From contig CBDUWP010000041.1 in the NCBI GenBank assembly GCA_965370955.1, positions 1 to 14,239 on the forward strand: a DNA stretch of 14,239 bases. Direction: 5' to 3'. The notes under the pieces were generated by a model. That model saw nothing but the letters and a program-made list of their open reading frames with translations. It was not told where the DNA came from and did no database searches. Positions 6,499 through 14,239 of this stretch are shown piece by piece (the first letter of the stretch is position 1; each line of letters opens with the position of its first letter). The position numbers and the translations under genes were made by a program. The DNA comes from CBDUWP01 sp965370955 (GTDB lineage Bacteria > Planctomycetota > Phycisphaerae > Sedimentisphaerales > Anaerobacaceae).

Positions 6499-8157
6499 TC
6501 ACTTCGTTTTCTTCACGATTTTTTTTGGTTTGCCGGCTGAAAATACCCTCAGCATTTCGTTGACACTTATGACACCTGCTACGATTTTTCGCAGAGCTTC
6601 TTCTTGTAAATATTTCATCTTGGCTGATCTGAAAATTGGCGTAATCTCATTTTGGTTGGTGATCTTTCTAAGCCTTTTTTTCATTTGGTCAGTTAAGAAG
6701 ATACCTTCAAATACGCCGGTTCTTCCGTAAAAGCCTGTGCCTTGACAATGGTCACAGGTTCGGGGCTTGCCGTGTTTGTCATATTGAACCTTGCCGGCTC
6801 TGTATAGGGCTTTGATCTTGCTCGCCGGCAGATTAAATTTTCTAAGTAAATCCGTATTAGGGCTATAGGGTTGGCGACATTCGGGGCAGAGTTTTCTAAG
6901 CAATTTTTGGTTTAAGATTCCTGTTAGTGCCTGACAGGCTTGTTTTTTGTCGCCTACAGCCTGCATCCATTTAGCAAAAGCTATCGCCGAATTTTCAGCC
7001 TCTATTATGACGTACACGATTTTCCTGTTAAGGCCGGCATTGCAAATCGCACCAGCTGTTTTGGCATCTTTACATTCGCATACGCCGATGATGTCCGGCT
7101 CCATTCTGACCATTGCTTCCAATGTTTCGCCAAAGGTTGCAGAAGAGGAATCGGACAGGCTGTATCGTTCCTGTGTAATATTTTTTATTGTCATTGATGG
7201 GCTGCGCTCGAGGGTGTGGATGCTGTTTAAGAACGCGTCATGGTTTCTGAGCAGACTGTACATCGTGGTGGTCAAGCCGCTTTTAGCTGGGCCCGAAATG
7301 ATGATAACGCCTTCGCCTTCGGTTCTAACTGTTTTCAAGTTTTTCAATTGGCCTAAAGTAAGCCCAATATCTTCGGCTCTGGAATCGTCACACTCTGTTT
7401 GTCTTTTTAAAAGGATTTGCTCGCCTGCCGTTGAGCCTGCTGTGGTTATTTTCCATTCGATTAGCTCATTTTCCTGCCTGACGGTGAATTTGCTTTTCTG
7501 CGGCTTGCGTTTTTCTTTCAGGTCGAGATCGCCGAGATTTTTCAGCAGTAATATGATCGGTTCTATCTGTGATTTCTCCATGACCGGCTGCTTAGTCGAA
7601 ATGCCGTCAATGTTGTATATGATGCTGTAACTGTTGTGCGATGGGATAAATTTTACCGACTCTGCCCTTTTAAGGATTATGTCGGTCAGAAAATCCTCAG
7701 TCGCTCTATAGCTGTAATTTTCAGGTGTCTTGGCTGGCGGAACAGGCACCTCGTTATTGTTGACCGTGATTAGCGAAAATGCCCGCTGCTTCTTTTCTGT
7801 TTTATTGCCTGATGACAAAAGGCTCATAATGTGGTCCGGCGTGAGGACCCTGTCATAATCAGGGACTATCGAGTTGCGATGGATTACATAGGCTATTGCC
7901 ACTGTTAGCACTGCGACTATATATAAGGATAGGCCGATAGCGAATTCCGGTATGGCCAGACATAAAACCCCGCCGCCAAAAACCGCAACAGCTATTGCCG
8001 CTGTCCATGCGATATCTTTGGTGTCTATCGTTTTGGCATCATCGGCGATCCATTGGATTAGCGGCAGTGAGCCGAAAAACAAAACTATAAAAGCAATGAG
8101 CTTGACCATTGATATGTAATCGCCATAGGCAATTGACATCAGTACATCGTTTGGCAT
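6499..8157 (-). CDS. Membrane-anchored GspE/PilB-like protein with degenerate Walker A (probable pseudo-ATPase)
   Basis: This 552-aa protein resembles type II secretion/type IV pilus assembly ATPases. After three N-terminal hydrophobic segments (about 16-37, 50-70 and 72-92) comes an N2-like region, then the ATPase core. The P-loop reads GPAKSGLTTT (289-298), with Leu295 in place of the catalytic Lys. The Walker B region EPDIIGVCECKD (353-364) aligns with DPDI-x-x-V-GE-x-RD but has Cys where Gly is usual. The His box is not recognisable. Two CxxC pairs (424/427 and 468/471) match the GspE/PilB zinc-binding arm, and TGFYGRTGVFEG follows. I chose the ATG at 8157 because GAGAGA precedes it and it begins just before the first membrane helix. 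An in-frame ATG at 8250 would add 31 residues with no ribosome site. It lies in an operon 106 bases after pilT. TATAAT overlapping the pilT stop (8268-8263) could be a weak internal promoter. Confidence 0.85.
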   Translation of the reverse strand: MPNDVLMSIAYGDYISMVKLIAFIVLFFGSLPLIQWIADDAKTIDTKDIAWTAAIAVAVFGGGVLCLAIPEFAIGLSLYIVAVLTVAIAYVIHRNSIVPDYDRVLTPDHIMSLLSSGNKTEKKQRAFSLITVNNNEVPVPPAKTPENYSYRATEDFLTDIILKRAESVKFIPSHNSYSIIYNIDGISTKQPVMEKSQIEPIILLLKNLGDLDLKEKRKPQKSKFTVRQENELIEWKITTAGSTAGEQILLKRQTECDDSRAEDIGLTLGQLKNLKTVRTEGEGVIIISGPAKSGLTTTMYSLLRNHDAFLNSIHTLERSPSMTIKNITQERYSLSDSSSATFGETLEAMVRMEPDIIGVCECKDAKTAGAICNAGLNRKIVYVIIEAENSAIAFAKWMQAVGDKKQACQALTGILNQKLLRKLCPECRQPYSPNTDLLRKFNLPASKIKALYRAGKVQYDKHGKPRTCDHCQGTGFYGRTGVFEGIFLTDQMKKRLRKITNQNEITPIFRSAKMKYLQEEALRKIVAGVISVNEMLRVFSAGKPKKIVKKTK

Positions 8158-8263
8158 TGTAGATTCTCTCGTAAAGTTCTTTATTTTTCCTTCGTCATAC
8201 CACATCTGGCAAGAGTCTAGGTGCAAGTATTCGACAAATCCCACGTCCATAAGACCGTGATAA

Positions 8264-9397
8264 TTATAGCAAACTGCTCGAGGACGTTCTGATGCCCTTG
8301 AGAGCCATTTTTAATTCTTCAATGTTCGGAGCATATTTGAAGGCTTCTTTTGGATCGACGAACCCTTCCTTTATAAGCTTACACAAATGATGCGTGAAAT
8401 CCTGCATACCTTCGGTTTCGCAGCTGCGTATGACGCTCGGCAAATCAGCCTCCCGCTCCTCTGATATAAGTTTTCTAACAGTGGAATTGGCTAGCAATAT
8501 CTCAACAGCTGGCACTCTGCTTATGTCTTTTTTGATGCCGGGCAAAAGCACCTGACTAACGATCGATTGGATAACCAAGCTAAGTGTCTGTCTGGCGAGC
8601 GGTCTTTCCTGCGGCGAAAATAGATCTAACAGCCTCTGTACAGATTGAGCTGCGTTGGCTGAGTGCATTGTTCCAAAAACAAGATGTCCGGTTTCTGCGG
8701 CTCTCATAGCTGCTGTAACAGTTTCGGCATCACGCATCTCGCCGATAAGCACAACGTCAGGATCCTGCCGCATCAAATTCTTTAACGCCTCATCAAAATC
8801 AGGTACATCGATACCGATTTCCCTTTGTGAGACATTGGCTTTTTTGTCCTTATGCAGATATTCTACAGGGTCCTCAATTGTCACGATGTGGCAAGCTCTT
8901 GTGTCGTTTATATGGTCAATCATAGAGGCGATAGTTGTTGATTTGCCGCTGCCTGTTGCGCCGACAACCAGAACTAGGCCAACGTGATAATCGGCGACTT
9001 TCTCCAATATTGGCGGCAAATTTAAACTCTCAAACGGCGGAATATCAGAGCTGACTCGTCTTGCTACCAGAGCGATTGTGCCTCTTTGGCGAAAAATATT
9101 GACCCTGAACCTGTCGTCATTTGACATTTCATGAGCGAAGTCGATACTGCCTTTTTCTAAAAAATATTCCTTTTGCGCATGGCTCAATATCTCAAAAACC
9201 AGCTTCTCCATCTTTTCTTCTGTCATGGACTCGCTGGTGGTTTTTTTCAAGGCTCCTGCGACACGCAATTTTGGCGGTTGGCCAACCTTGATATGCAAAT
9301 CGCTGGCTTTGACCTTGATTGCGGCGTTAAAAAATTTATTCATCTCCGGTTCATAATCGAGATGGATATGGGTATCGATTGGCTTTGATTTTGACAT
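8264..9397 (-). CDS. pilT: PilT-type twitching motility/pilus retraction ATPase
   Basis: This 377-aa protein, of normal PilT length, is a hexameric cytoplasmic ATPase that in other bacteria depolymerises type IV pili. All family motifs are present and intact: N-terminal ASDLHIKVGQPP (31-42), Walker A GATGSGKST (146-154), Asp box IEDPVEY (174-180), Walker B RQDPDVVLIGEMRD (210-223), and His box TGHLVFGTMHS (236-246). This contrasts with the altered P-loop of the neighbouring GspE/PilB-like protein. About 15 residues precede the usual PilT start, beginning MSKSKPIDTHIHLDY. The ribosome site is weak (GGATAA 12 bases upstream). It is the first gene of the operon, with a consensus promoter at 9515-9543 and a leader of about 110 bases. 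No pilB, pilC or pilin gene is in the window, so whether it drives pilus retraction or another type IV pilus-like machine cannot be told here. Confidence 0.94.
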   Translation of the reverse strand: MSKSKPIDTHIHLDYEPEMNKFFNAAIKVKASDLHIKVGQPPKLRVAGALKKTTSESMTEEKMEKLVFEILSHAQKEYFLEKGSIDFAHEMSNDDRFRVNIFRQRGTIALVARRVSSDIPPFESLNLPPILEKVADYHVGLVLVVGATGSGKSTTIASMIDHINDTRACHIVTIEDPVEYLHKDKKANVSQREIGIDVPDFDEALKNLMRQDPDVVLIGEMRDAETVTAAMRAAETGHLVFGTMHSANAAQSVQRLLDLFSPQERPLARQTLSLVIQSIVSQVLLPGIKKDISRVPAVEILLANSTVRKLISEEREADLPSVIRSCETEGMQDFTHHLCKLIKEGFVDPKEAFKYAPNIEELKMALKGIRTSSSSLL

Positions 9398-9514
9398 AGC
9401 TATAATTATCCAAAATTATCTAAAAAGGGCTTTATTCACGAAATTCAGCGGTTTTTATCCCAAATCAGCATTTTTGACCCGCTTACCATTCATTATAAAC
9501 AGCATAAAACCCTC

Positions 9515-9543
9515 ATTATAGCTTTTTGGGTGGAGAATGTCAA
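9515..9543 (-). promoter_or_regulatory. Perfect-consensus sigma-70 promoter of the pilT operon
   Basis: On the minus strand TTGACA (9543-9538) and TATAAT (9520-9515) are separated by exactly 17 bases, a 12/12 match to the bacterial housekeeping consensus. Predicted transcription starts near 9507, leaving a leader of about 110 bases before the pilT ATG at 9397. It lies between the end of mgtE and pilT, so the pilT operon can be transcribed independently of mgtE. Confidence 0.9.
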
Positions 9544-9606
9544 TATAGCCTGCTTGGTAAGAGTTGAAAACTTTTGCCGATTAGTAATTAGCGATTTTGA
9601 TATGGA

Positions 9607-10977
9607 TCAGCTAGCCAACAGAATAGTTAGTGACAAATAAATCGCCACGCTGATAGAATCGTTGGCAGTTGTGACCAGAGGCCCTGAGCTAATGGCGGGA
9701 TCGATGCGGACTTTGCGGAAGAAAAACGGCAAGAAAAGCCCCAGAGTTGTCGCTACCATTATGGCTGAAAACATACCGATCCCAAACGCTGTCGCAATTT
9801 TCAGCGGCTGGATTGTATGTTGAGATATTTTGAAAAAAAGCAATCCGATACAACTGATACTGCCTAAAATTCCGCAGGATATCGCTACAATGATTGCGAT
9901 TCGAACCTCTCTTGTGAAAACTTGCGTGATTTTTAATGCCGCAAGGTGGCCAGTCGCCAGTCCCGTTACAACGATGGTCGAGGTTTGCAGACCGGCATTA
10001 CCGCTGATGGCTGCGATCATCGGCACAAAAGCTGACGCTACTAGATATATTGCGGGATTACTTTGCTTAAAAAGCATCATCAACAAAGCAGTGAAGCCAG
10101 TTCCAATCAAACAGGGCAAAAGCCAAGTCATGCGAATTTTAGCAGCGTTGAAAACTGACACCTTGTCAAGCTCGTCGGCATCGGTTCCAGCCATCGCGAA
10201 CATGTCTTCTGCGGCTTCTTCTTCTGCGACCTCGATGATTCTGTCAGCTGTTATTCTACCGATAAGTTTGTGATGGTCGTCCAAAACAACAGCGGCGATC
10301 AGGTCGTTTTTGCTGAATATGTTTCTGACCTCTTCTTGATCCGCATCGGCAGTGATATAGACGCTGTCGCGATTACAGATGTCGCCGACTTTGATATCTT
10401 CGTTATTAGTTAGCAGCGAGATAATGCTAATATCGCCAACGAAACGCTTTGACTGATCCACAACATAGGCATAATAGAAATCTTCATCTACGTCGGCTTT
10501 GCGTATTTCTTGAATAACCTCTGCTACTGTGAGGTCTTTGTCTACGCTGATGACCTCCGGATCCATAATTCCGCCGGCACAGTCTTCGTCATAACTCATC
10601 AGCTTTTTGATCTGGTCTGATTCAGATGTCTCAAAACATTCCAGTACATCTTTGACATCGCCTGAGTCCATTTCAGACAAAATATCCGCCGCGTCGTCAG
10701 GGTCCAGCTCTGTTACGATCTCGGCTAGCTCCTTATCGCCCAATATCTCAAAAAGCTCAGATCGAGTGGCTTCATCGACCTTTTCCAGCACTTCAGCAGA
10801 CAGTTCAGCCTCTAGGCAGTCGAAGACGATTCTGCGGTCTTCATTATCGAGGATTTCGACTATTTCCGCGATATCACTGGTTCTCTGCTGCGAAAGCAGT
10901 GCTATAAGGGGAGTTGTATCTGATGTTTCCAGTGATTTGGTCACCTGATCAAGAAGCAGTTTTTTTTCGTCAGCCAT
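9607..10977 (-). CDS. mgtE: MgtE-family magnesium transporter
   Basis: This 456-aa protein, of standard MgtE length, is a dimeric inner-membrane Mg2+ channel gated by cytoplasmic Mg2+ sensing. The N-terminal superhelical domain (about 1-130) has repeated helices ending in ELDPDDAADILSEM and a cluster of acidic residues. It is followed by YDEDCAGGIM and a CBS pair (about 138-255), then a plug helix and five membrane segments (about 283-456). Pore and family motifs are visible: FVPMIAAISGNAGLQTSTIV (318-337) and DPAISSGPLVTTAND (426-440), with Asp440 at the position of the conserved pore aspartate. The ATG at 10977 has AGGGA about eight bases upstream. It is transcribed alone, divergent from iolD, from a promoter at 11028-11056. 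I found no obvious intrinsic terminator before the pilT promoter, and its leader is too short for a magnesium riboswitch. Confidence 0.94.
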   Translation of the reverse strand: MADEKKLLLDQVTKSLETSDTTPLIALLSQQRTSDIAEIVEILDNEDRRIVFDCLEAELSAEVLEKVDEATRSELFEILGDKELAEIVTELDPDDAADILSEMDSGDVKDVLECFETSESDQIKKLMSYDEDCAGGIMDPEVISVDKDLTVAEVIQEIRKADVDEDFYYAYVVDQSKRFVGDISIISLLTNNEDIKVGDICNRDSVYITADADQEEVRNIFSKNDLIAAVVLDDHHKLIGRITADRIIEVAEEEAAEDMFAMAGTDADELDKVSVFNAAKIRMTWLLPCLIGTGFTALLMMLFKQSNPAIYLVASAFVPMIAAISGNAGLQTSTIVVTGLATGHLAALKITQVFTREVRIAIIVAISCGILGSISCIGLLFFKISQHTIQPLKIATAFGIGMFSAIMVATTLGLFLPFFFRKVRIDPAISSGPLVTTANDSISVAIYLSLTILLAS

Positions 10978-11027
10978 CTAGCCATCCCTGAAATTGGATT
11001 AACATTACCACTTATGGAACCCCTTTT

Positions 11028-11056
11028 AGGATAACTGACACTTCGCATATAATCAA
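11028..11056 (-). promoter_or_regulatory. Probable promoter of mgtE
   Basis: On the minus strand TTGATT (11056-11051) and TATCCT (11033-11028) are separated by 17 bases, four of six matches in each hexamer. Transcription would start near 11020, leaving a leader of about 45 bases. On the other strand TATAAT (11048-11053) overlaps this promoter and could serve the iolD operon, so the two divergent units may compete, but its -35 (TTTAGG) is poor. Confidence 0.45.
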
Positions 11057-11190
11057 ATTGTTTATGGAAAAAAGTTAAACAAAATCATTAAATCAAACTA
11101 AAAAAAAGTTGAAGAAAATCGTAGATTTGTTACCTTAACTATCTTTACGTCAAAATTAAACTGCTTTACGTTGATGCAGGAGGTGAAAAT

Positions 11191-13095
11191 ATGACCGAGC
11201 TTAACTATAATGAAATTGTCAGTCAAAGACAGAATCACGCGAAAGCGATTGCGGCGGCAGGCGGCATAGAGAAAGCTTTGGCAAACGGCATGTTATCAAA
11301 ACGGATTTCGATCACTTTAAGCGAAGCTGTTGTTTTGGGATTGCTGCGTCAAGGCGTCAAAAAATATATAGGCATTTTTGGTCACGGTTCAACCGAGATA
11401 GCTGAGGTGCTGCGGGTTTATGAAGAGGCGGGCATCGTTAAAACCTATAACGTTAGAAATGAAGTAGCAGCTTCTCATTCGGCGGCAGCTCTTAGATGGG
11501 CAACCGGCGAAAAGGCAGCAGTTATCACTTCTATTGGACCGGGTGCTTTGCAGGCGATGGCTGGTTCTTTGACCGCTGCCAGTGACGGTCTCGGCGTTTG
11601 GTATCTGCTCGGCGAAGAGACGACAGAAGATGAGGGCCCGAACATGCAGCAGATTCCGGGCAATAGTCAAAGCAATTTCTTGAAGCTGTTTTCTGCAATG
11701 GGCAAGGCCTATTCTTTGCATAGCCCGGGCGCAATCAATACAGCGATGACTCGCGGCTTAAACGCAACGGATCATCCAGTCAGCGCGAGCCCATTTTATC
11801 TGCTTATGCCGATGAATACTCAGTGCAGTTTGATGGAAGATTTTAATATGGACGAGTTGCCTGTTTGTGATTTGTCGACACTTGGCGCAGCTGCCGATGG
11901 TGACAATTTTACAGCAGCAGTCAAGGCCATATCGCAATCCAAAAAGGTCGTCGTCAAGGTCGGAGGCGGAGCGAGATCGGCGCCGGTAGAGCTGGCTGAA
12001 TTTCTCGAATTAGCTGACGCAGCAGCAGTAACTAGCCCGCTAGTCAGCGGTGTTTTAGCCTATGACAATCCTCGAAATATGACAGTTGGCGGCTCTAAAG
12101 GGTCTATTTGCGGCAATTTTGCTATGGATAATGGCGAACTGCTGATAGCTGTCGGGACGAGATTTGTCTGTCAGTCCGATTCCAGCAGAACCGGCTATCC
12201 AAAAGCTAAACAGGTTGTCACTATCAATGGTGACATTGAAGCTGCGACCCATTACAACAAAAACATACCCTTGATCGGCGACATAAAATTGACGCTGGCT
12301 AAACTCAATGACGCACTGAAAAAAATCGCCAAGTCATCAAGTGACAAATCAGCCGATTCCGATTGGTTCGTCGATTGCAAAAAGAGCAAAGTCAAATGGG
12401 AAACTTTCAAACAGGCTCGCTACGACAGGCCGACACTTAAAGACGACAAATGGAAAAGAGAAGTTCTAACTCAGCCGGCGGCTATCAAGGCTGTTGTCGA
12501 TTGGGCAAAGGCCGAAGATGCAGTGACATTCTTTGATGCAGGTGACGTTCAGGCCAATGGTTTCCAGATCGTCGAAGACGACAAGCTAGGGCGAACTTTC
12601 ACCGATACCGGCGCAAGCTATATGGGTTTTGCTGCGTCAGCTATTATGGCAGGCGTGATGGCAGATGAGCCTTTTTATGGCGTTGCAATGTGCGGCGACG
12701 GCTGCTTCATGATGAACCCGCAGGTGTTGATAGATGCAGTAGAGCACCGGGCGAAGGGGCTGGTTGTCGTTTTTGATAATAGAGAAATGGCTGCGATTTC
12801 CGGCTTGCAAAAGGCGCAATATGGCGAAGGTTATGCCACGAGTGACACGGTTGAGGTTGACTATGTGCAGATGGCTGATTCTGTCAAGGGCGTTTGCGGA
12901 ATTTTTGGCGGCTATAGCGTTGGCGAACTTCAAGCGGCATTGAAAAAAGCCAAAGCCCACGATGGCTTGTCCTTGATCCATGTGCCTGTTTATTGCGGAG
13001 CTGATGAGCTTGGCGGTATGGGCGTGTTCGGCCGCTGGAATGTCGGCCCTTGGTGCGGTGATGTTCAGGCTTTGCGGCATGACATCGGCTTATAA
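11191..13095 (+). CDS. iolD: IolD-like ThDP-dependent trihydroxycyclohexanedione hydrolase
   Basis: This 634-aa enzyme belongs to the acetolactate synthase-like thiamine diphosphate family. IolD hydrolyses 3D-(3,5/4)-trihydroxycyclohexane-1,2-dione to 5-deoxy-glucuronate in myo-inositol breakdown, in the cytoplasm. Visible are GIFGHG (61-66, an IolD hallmark), RNEVAASH with the cofactor-activating Glu91, SIGPGA (114-119), a middle domain with VKVGGGA (255-261), the ThDP/Mg motif GDGCFM (502-507) through FDN (528-530), and the C-terminal WNVG (616-619) that IolD shares. Differences from Bacillus IolD are about 35 extra N-terminal residues before the usual start, changed residues around the substrate side (for example LGEETTEDEGPN), and a shorter tail. 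A related dione hydrolase with another substrate is therefore possible. AGGAGGTG five bases before the ATG is an excellent ribosome site. It is followed 86 bases later by mmsA/iolA, which supports an inositol role. Confidence 0.78.
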   Translation: MTELNYNEIVSQRQNHAKAIAAAGGIEKALANGMLSKRISITLSEAVVLGLLRQGVKKYIGIFGHGSTEIAEVLRVYEEAGIVKTYNVRNEVAASHSAAALRWATGEKAAVITSIGPGALQAMAGSLTAASDGLGVWYLLGEETTEDEGPNMQQIPGNSQSNFLKLFSAMGKAYSLHSPGAINTAMTRGLNATDHPVSASPFYLLMPMNTQCSLMEDFNMDELPVCDLSTLGAAADGDNFTAAVKAISQSKKVVVKVGGGARSAPVELAEFLELADAAAVTSPLVSGVLAYDNPRNMTVGGSKGSICGNFAMDNGELLIAVGTRFVCQSDSSRTGYPKAKQVVTINGDIEAATHYNKNIPLIGDIKLTLAKLNDALKKIAKSSSDKSADSDWFVDCKKSKVKWETFKQARYDRPTLKDDKWKREVLTQPAAIKAVVDWAKAEDAVTFFDAGDVQANGFQIVEDDKLGRTFTDTGASYMGFAASAIMAGVMADEPFYGVAMCGDGCFMMNPQVLIDAVEHRAKGLVVVFDNREMAAISGLQKAQYGEGYATSDTVEVDYVQMADSVKGVCGIFGGYSVGELQAALKKAKAHDGLSLIHVPVYCGADELGGMGVFGRWNVGPWCGDVQALRHDIGL

Positions 13096-13181
13096 AAAAA
13101 AATAAATGCAAAATAATGCAATAGTGATATAGATAACAATTAAACTTTTTAACGTTTTTCTAGAAACAGGAGTTTGTAAAA

Positions 13182-14239
13182 ATGAGTTTGAAGATTGTAA
13201 AAAATTACATCAATGGCAAGTGGGTAGAGGCTGAAAACACAGGATTTATCGAGATTGAAAATCCAAGTACAGGCGAGGTTTTAGCTAAGTCGCCGCTGTC
13301 TACAGTCGCAGAGGTCAAGCGTGCTATCGATGCCGCCGCCGAAGCCTATAAAACGTGGCATGTGACGCCGGTTTCGCGCCGGGTTAGATATATGTTTTTG
13401 CTCAATGAGATATTGAGAAAAAATGAAGAAAAAATAGCAAGAACCTTAACCGAAGAAATGGGCAAGTCTTTGCCTGATGCTAGGGCGGAAATGAAGCGTG
13501 TTTTTGAGAATGTCGAGGTTGCCTGCGGTATGCCTATTATGCAGCAGGGCGATAAATTGGTCGGCAGTTCGTTCGGCATTGACGGTGAAGTTTTGAATCT
13601 GCCTATGGGCGTGTTTGCTATGATTGCTCCGTTTAATTTTCCAGCGATGGTACCGTTTTGGTTCTTGCCCTATGCTTTAGCGACAGGCAATACCTATGTT
13701 GTCAAGGCCTCTAAGCAGGTTCCTCTGACGATGCAGCTTATCACCGAATGTATTGATGAAGCAGGTTTTCCAGCCGGCGTGTTTGGTTTAGTCAATGGCG
13801 ACAGGGTTGTGGCTGATACATTTATGTCAAGTGACAAGATCAAGGGCGTGTCGGTTGTCGGCTCGACGCCTGTTTGCAAAATCGTGGCTGAAAAATGTGC
13901 CAAGACAGGCAAACGTTTCCAAGCGATGGGCGGAGCTAAGAACCATTTGATTGCTATGCCTGACGCCAAAGTCAACGACGTTATCCGCAACATGATTACT
14001 TCGTGTTATGGCTGCGCTGGCCAGCGATGTATGGCGTCTTCAGCCATCGTTGCTGTCGGCGACGAGATGTATAACACTATCTGCGAGAAATTCGTCGCAG
14101 CTTCCAAAGAGGTTATCGTTGCTGATCCTCTGGATCCGGCTGTTGCAAAAGAATCTATGGTCATGGGCCCGGTCATTTCCGCTAAGAGCAAAAAGTTCAT
14201 CCTTGAGATGATCGAGACAGGCGTAAAAGAAGGTGCTAC
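13182..14239 (+). CDS. iolA: Methylmalonate-/malonate-semialdehyde dehydrogenase (CoA-acylating), C-terminus beyond right edge
   Basis: The first 352 residues of an aldehyde dehydrogenase of about 490 residues are visible. This class converts malonic (or methylmalonic) semialdehyde with NAD+ and CoA to acetyl-CoA (or propionyl-CoA) plus CO2, the last step of inositol degradation and also part of valine catabolism (mmsA). Motifs: NGKWVEA near the N-terminus, APFNFPAMVPFWFLPYA (149-165) with the oxyanion-hole Asn151, VGSTPVCK, GGAKNH (250-255) where Asn replaces the usual ALDH general-base Glu as expected for this CoA-dependent class, and GCAGQRCMA (277-285) with catalytic Cys283. AGGAG nine bases before the ATG at 13182 supports the start. 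No terminator stem is evident in the 86-base gap after iolD, so the two are probably cotranscribed. The symbol could equally be mmsA; iolA is preferred because of the neighbour. Confidence 0.92.
   Translation, partial: MSLKIVKNYINGKWVEAENTGFIEIENPSTGEVLAKSPLSTVAEVKRAIDAAAEAYKTWHVTPVSRRVRYMFLLNEILRKNEEKIARTLTEEMGKSLPDARAEMKRVFENVEVACGMPIMQQGDKLVGSSFGIDGEVLNLPMGVFAMIAPFNFPAMVPFWFLPYALATGNTYVVKASKQVPLTMQLITECIDEAGFPAGVFGLVNGDRVVADTFMSSDKIKGVSVVGSTPVCKIVAEKCAKTGKRFQAMGGAKNHLIAMPDAKVNDVIRNMITSCYGCAGQRCMASSAIVAVGDEMYNTICEKFVAASKEVIVADPLDPAVAKESMVMGPVISAKSKKFILEMIETGVKEGA

Noticed and set aside
6947..7630. A 227-codon plus-strand frame
   Set aside because: It lies wholly antisense within the GspE/PilB-like gene, whose motifs prove the minus strand is coding.
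8158..8250. Upstream extension of the GspE/PilB-like gene to the ATG at 8250
   Set aside because: No ribosome site precedes it and the extra 31 residues have no hydrophobic or family-like character. Kept as a possible alternative only.
9544..9606. A terminator after mgtE
   Set aside because: No stem followed by a T run could be built on the minus strand, so mgtE may read through into the pilT operon.
10978..11027. A magnesium-sensing riboswitch before mgtE
   Set aside because: The predicted leader is only about 45 bases and has no long structured element or attenuator.
12637..13080. A 147-codon minus-strand frame
   Set aside because: It is antisense to the ThDP-binding domain of iolD, whose motifs are unambiguous.
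13096..13181. A terminator between iolD and iolA/mmsA
   Set aside because: Only TTAA-type micro-palindromes next to T runs are present, with no GC-containing stem.

Overview
The window looks like a chromosomal piece of a Planctomycetota bacterium, most likely class Phycisphaerae. This is inferred from gene content and was not confirmed by any search. Four things point there: two secreted proteins with a PEP-CTERM sorting tail ending in RRRKK; a membrane-anchored GspE/PilB-like protein with a broken Walker A beside a CvpA-family protein and a canonical PilT; an EF-G paralogue of the divergent EF-G-like type; and a 49-residue protein of a type I associate with planctomycetes. Base composition is moderate and intergenic DNA is AT-rich. 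Rho-independent terminators and sigma-70-like promoters can be read directly.

Layout, left to right. Positions 1-453 (-) hold the N-terminal 151 codons of an unrecognised protein that runs off the left edge. Positions 552-624 (-) are tRNA-Asn(GTT), with a strong promoter (667-695) and a possible terminator (473-501). Positions 803-2330 (-) are two tandem paralogous PEP-CTERM secreted proteins, each followed by its own hairpin terminator; their 3' ends, including 27 bp past the stop codon, are about 95% identical. Positions 2725-4755 (-) are a single-gene EF-G-like translational GTPase with a GTG start and a clear terminator. Positions 5249-5398 (+) encode a 49-aa protein that converges, with a 1-bp gap, on the next operon.

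Positions 9397 down to 5400 (-) form an apparent operon, pilT - gspE/pilB-like - cvpA-like, behind a perfect consensus sigma-70 promoter (9515-9543). Positions 9607-10977 (-) are an MgtE magnesium transporter. Divergent from it, 11191-14239 (+) carries iolD and the start of iolA/mmsA, two enzymes of myo-inositol degradation; the second is cut by the right edge.

How the genes fit together. IolD opens the ring of the inositol-derived dione and IolA/MmsA carries out the last CoA-acylating step, so the right end is probably part of an inositol utilisation operon continuing to the right. PilT is a normal retraction-type ATPase. Its neighbour keeps the PilB/GspE architecture, including the CxxC pairs, but has lost the P-loop lysine and gained N-terminal membrane helices, so it may be a structural or regulatory partner rather than a motor. 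The PEP-CTERM pair are probably exosortase-processed surface proteins. No mobile element, CRISPR array or prophage was seen. The most unusual items are the pseudo-ATPase operon, the 3'-end homogenised PEP-CTERM pair with a degenerate thioester-like motif, and the small convergent gene.
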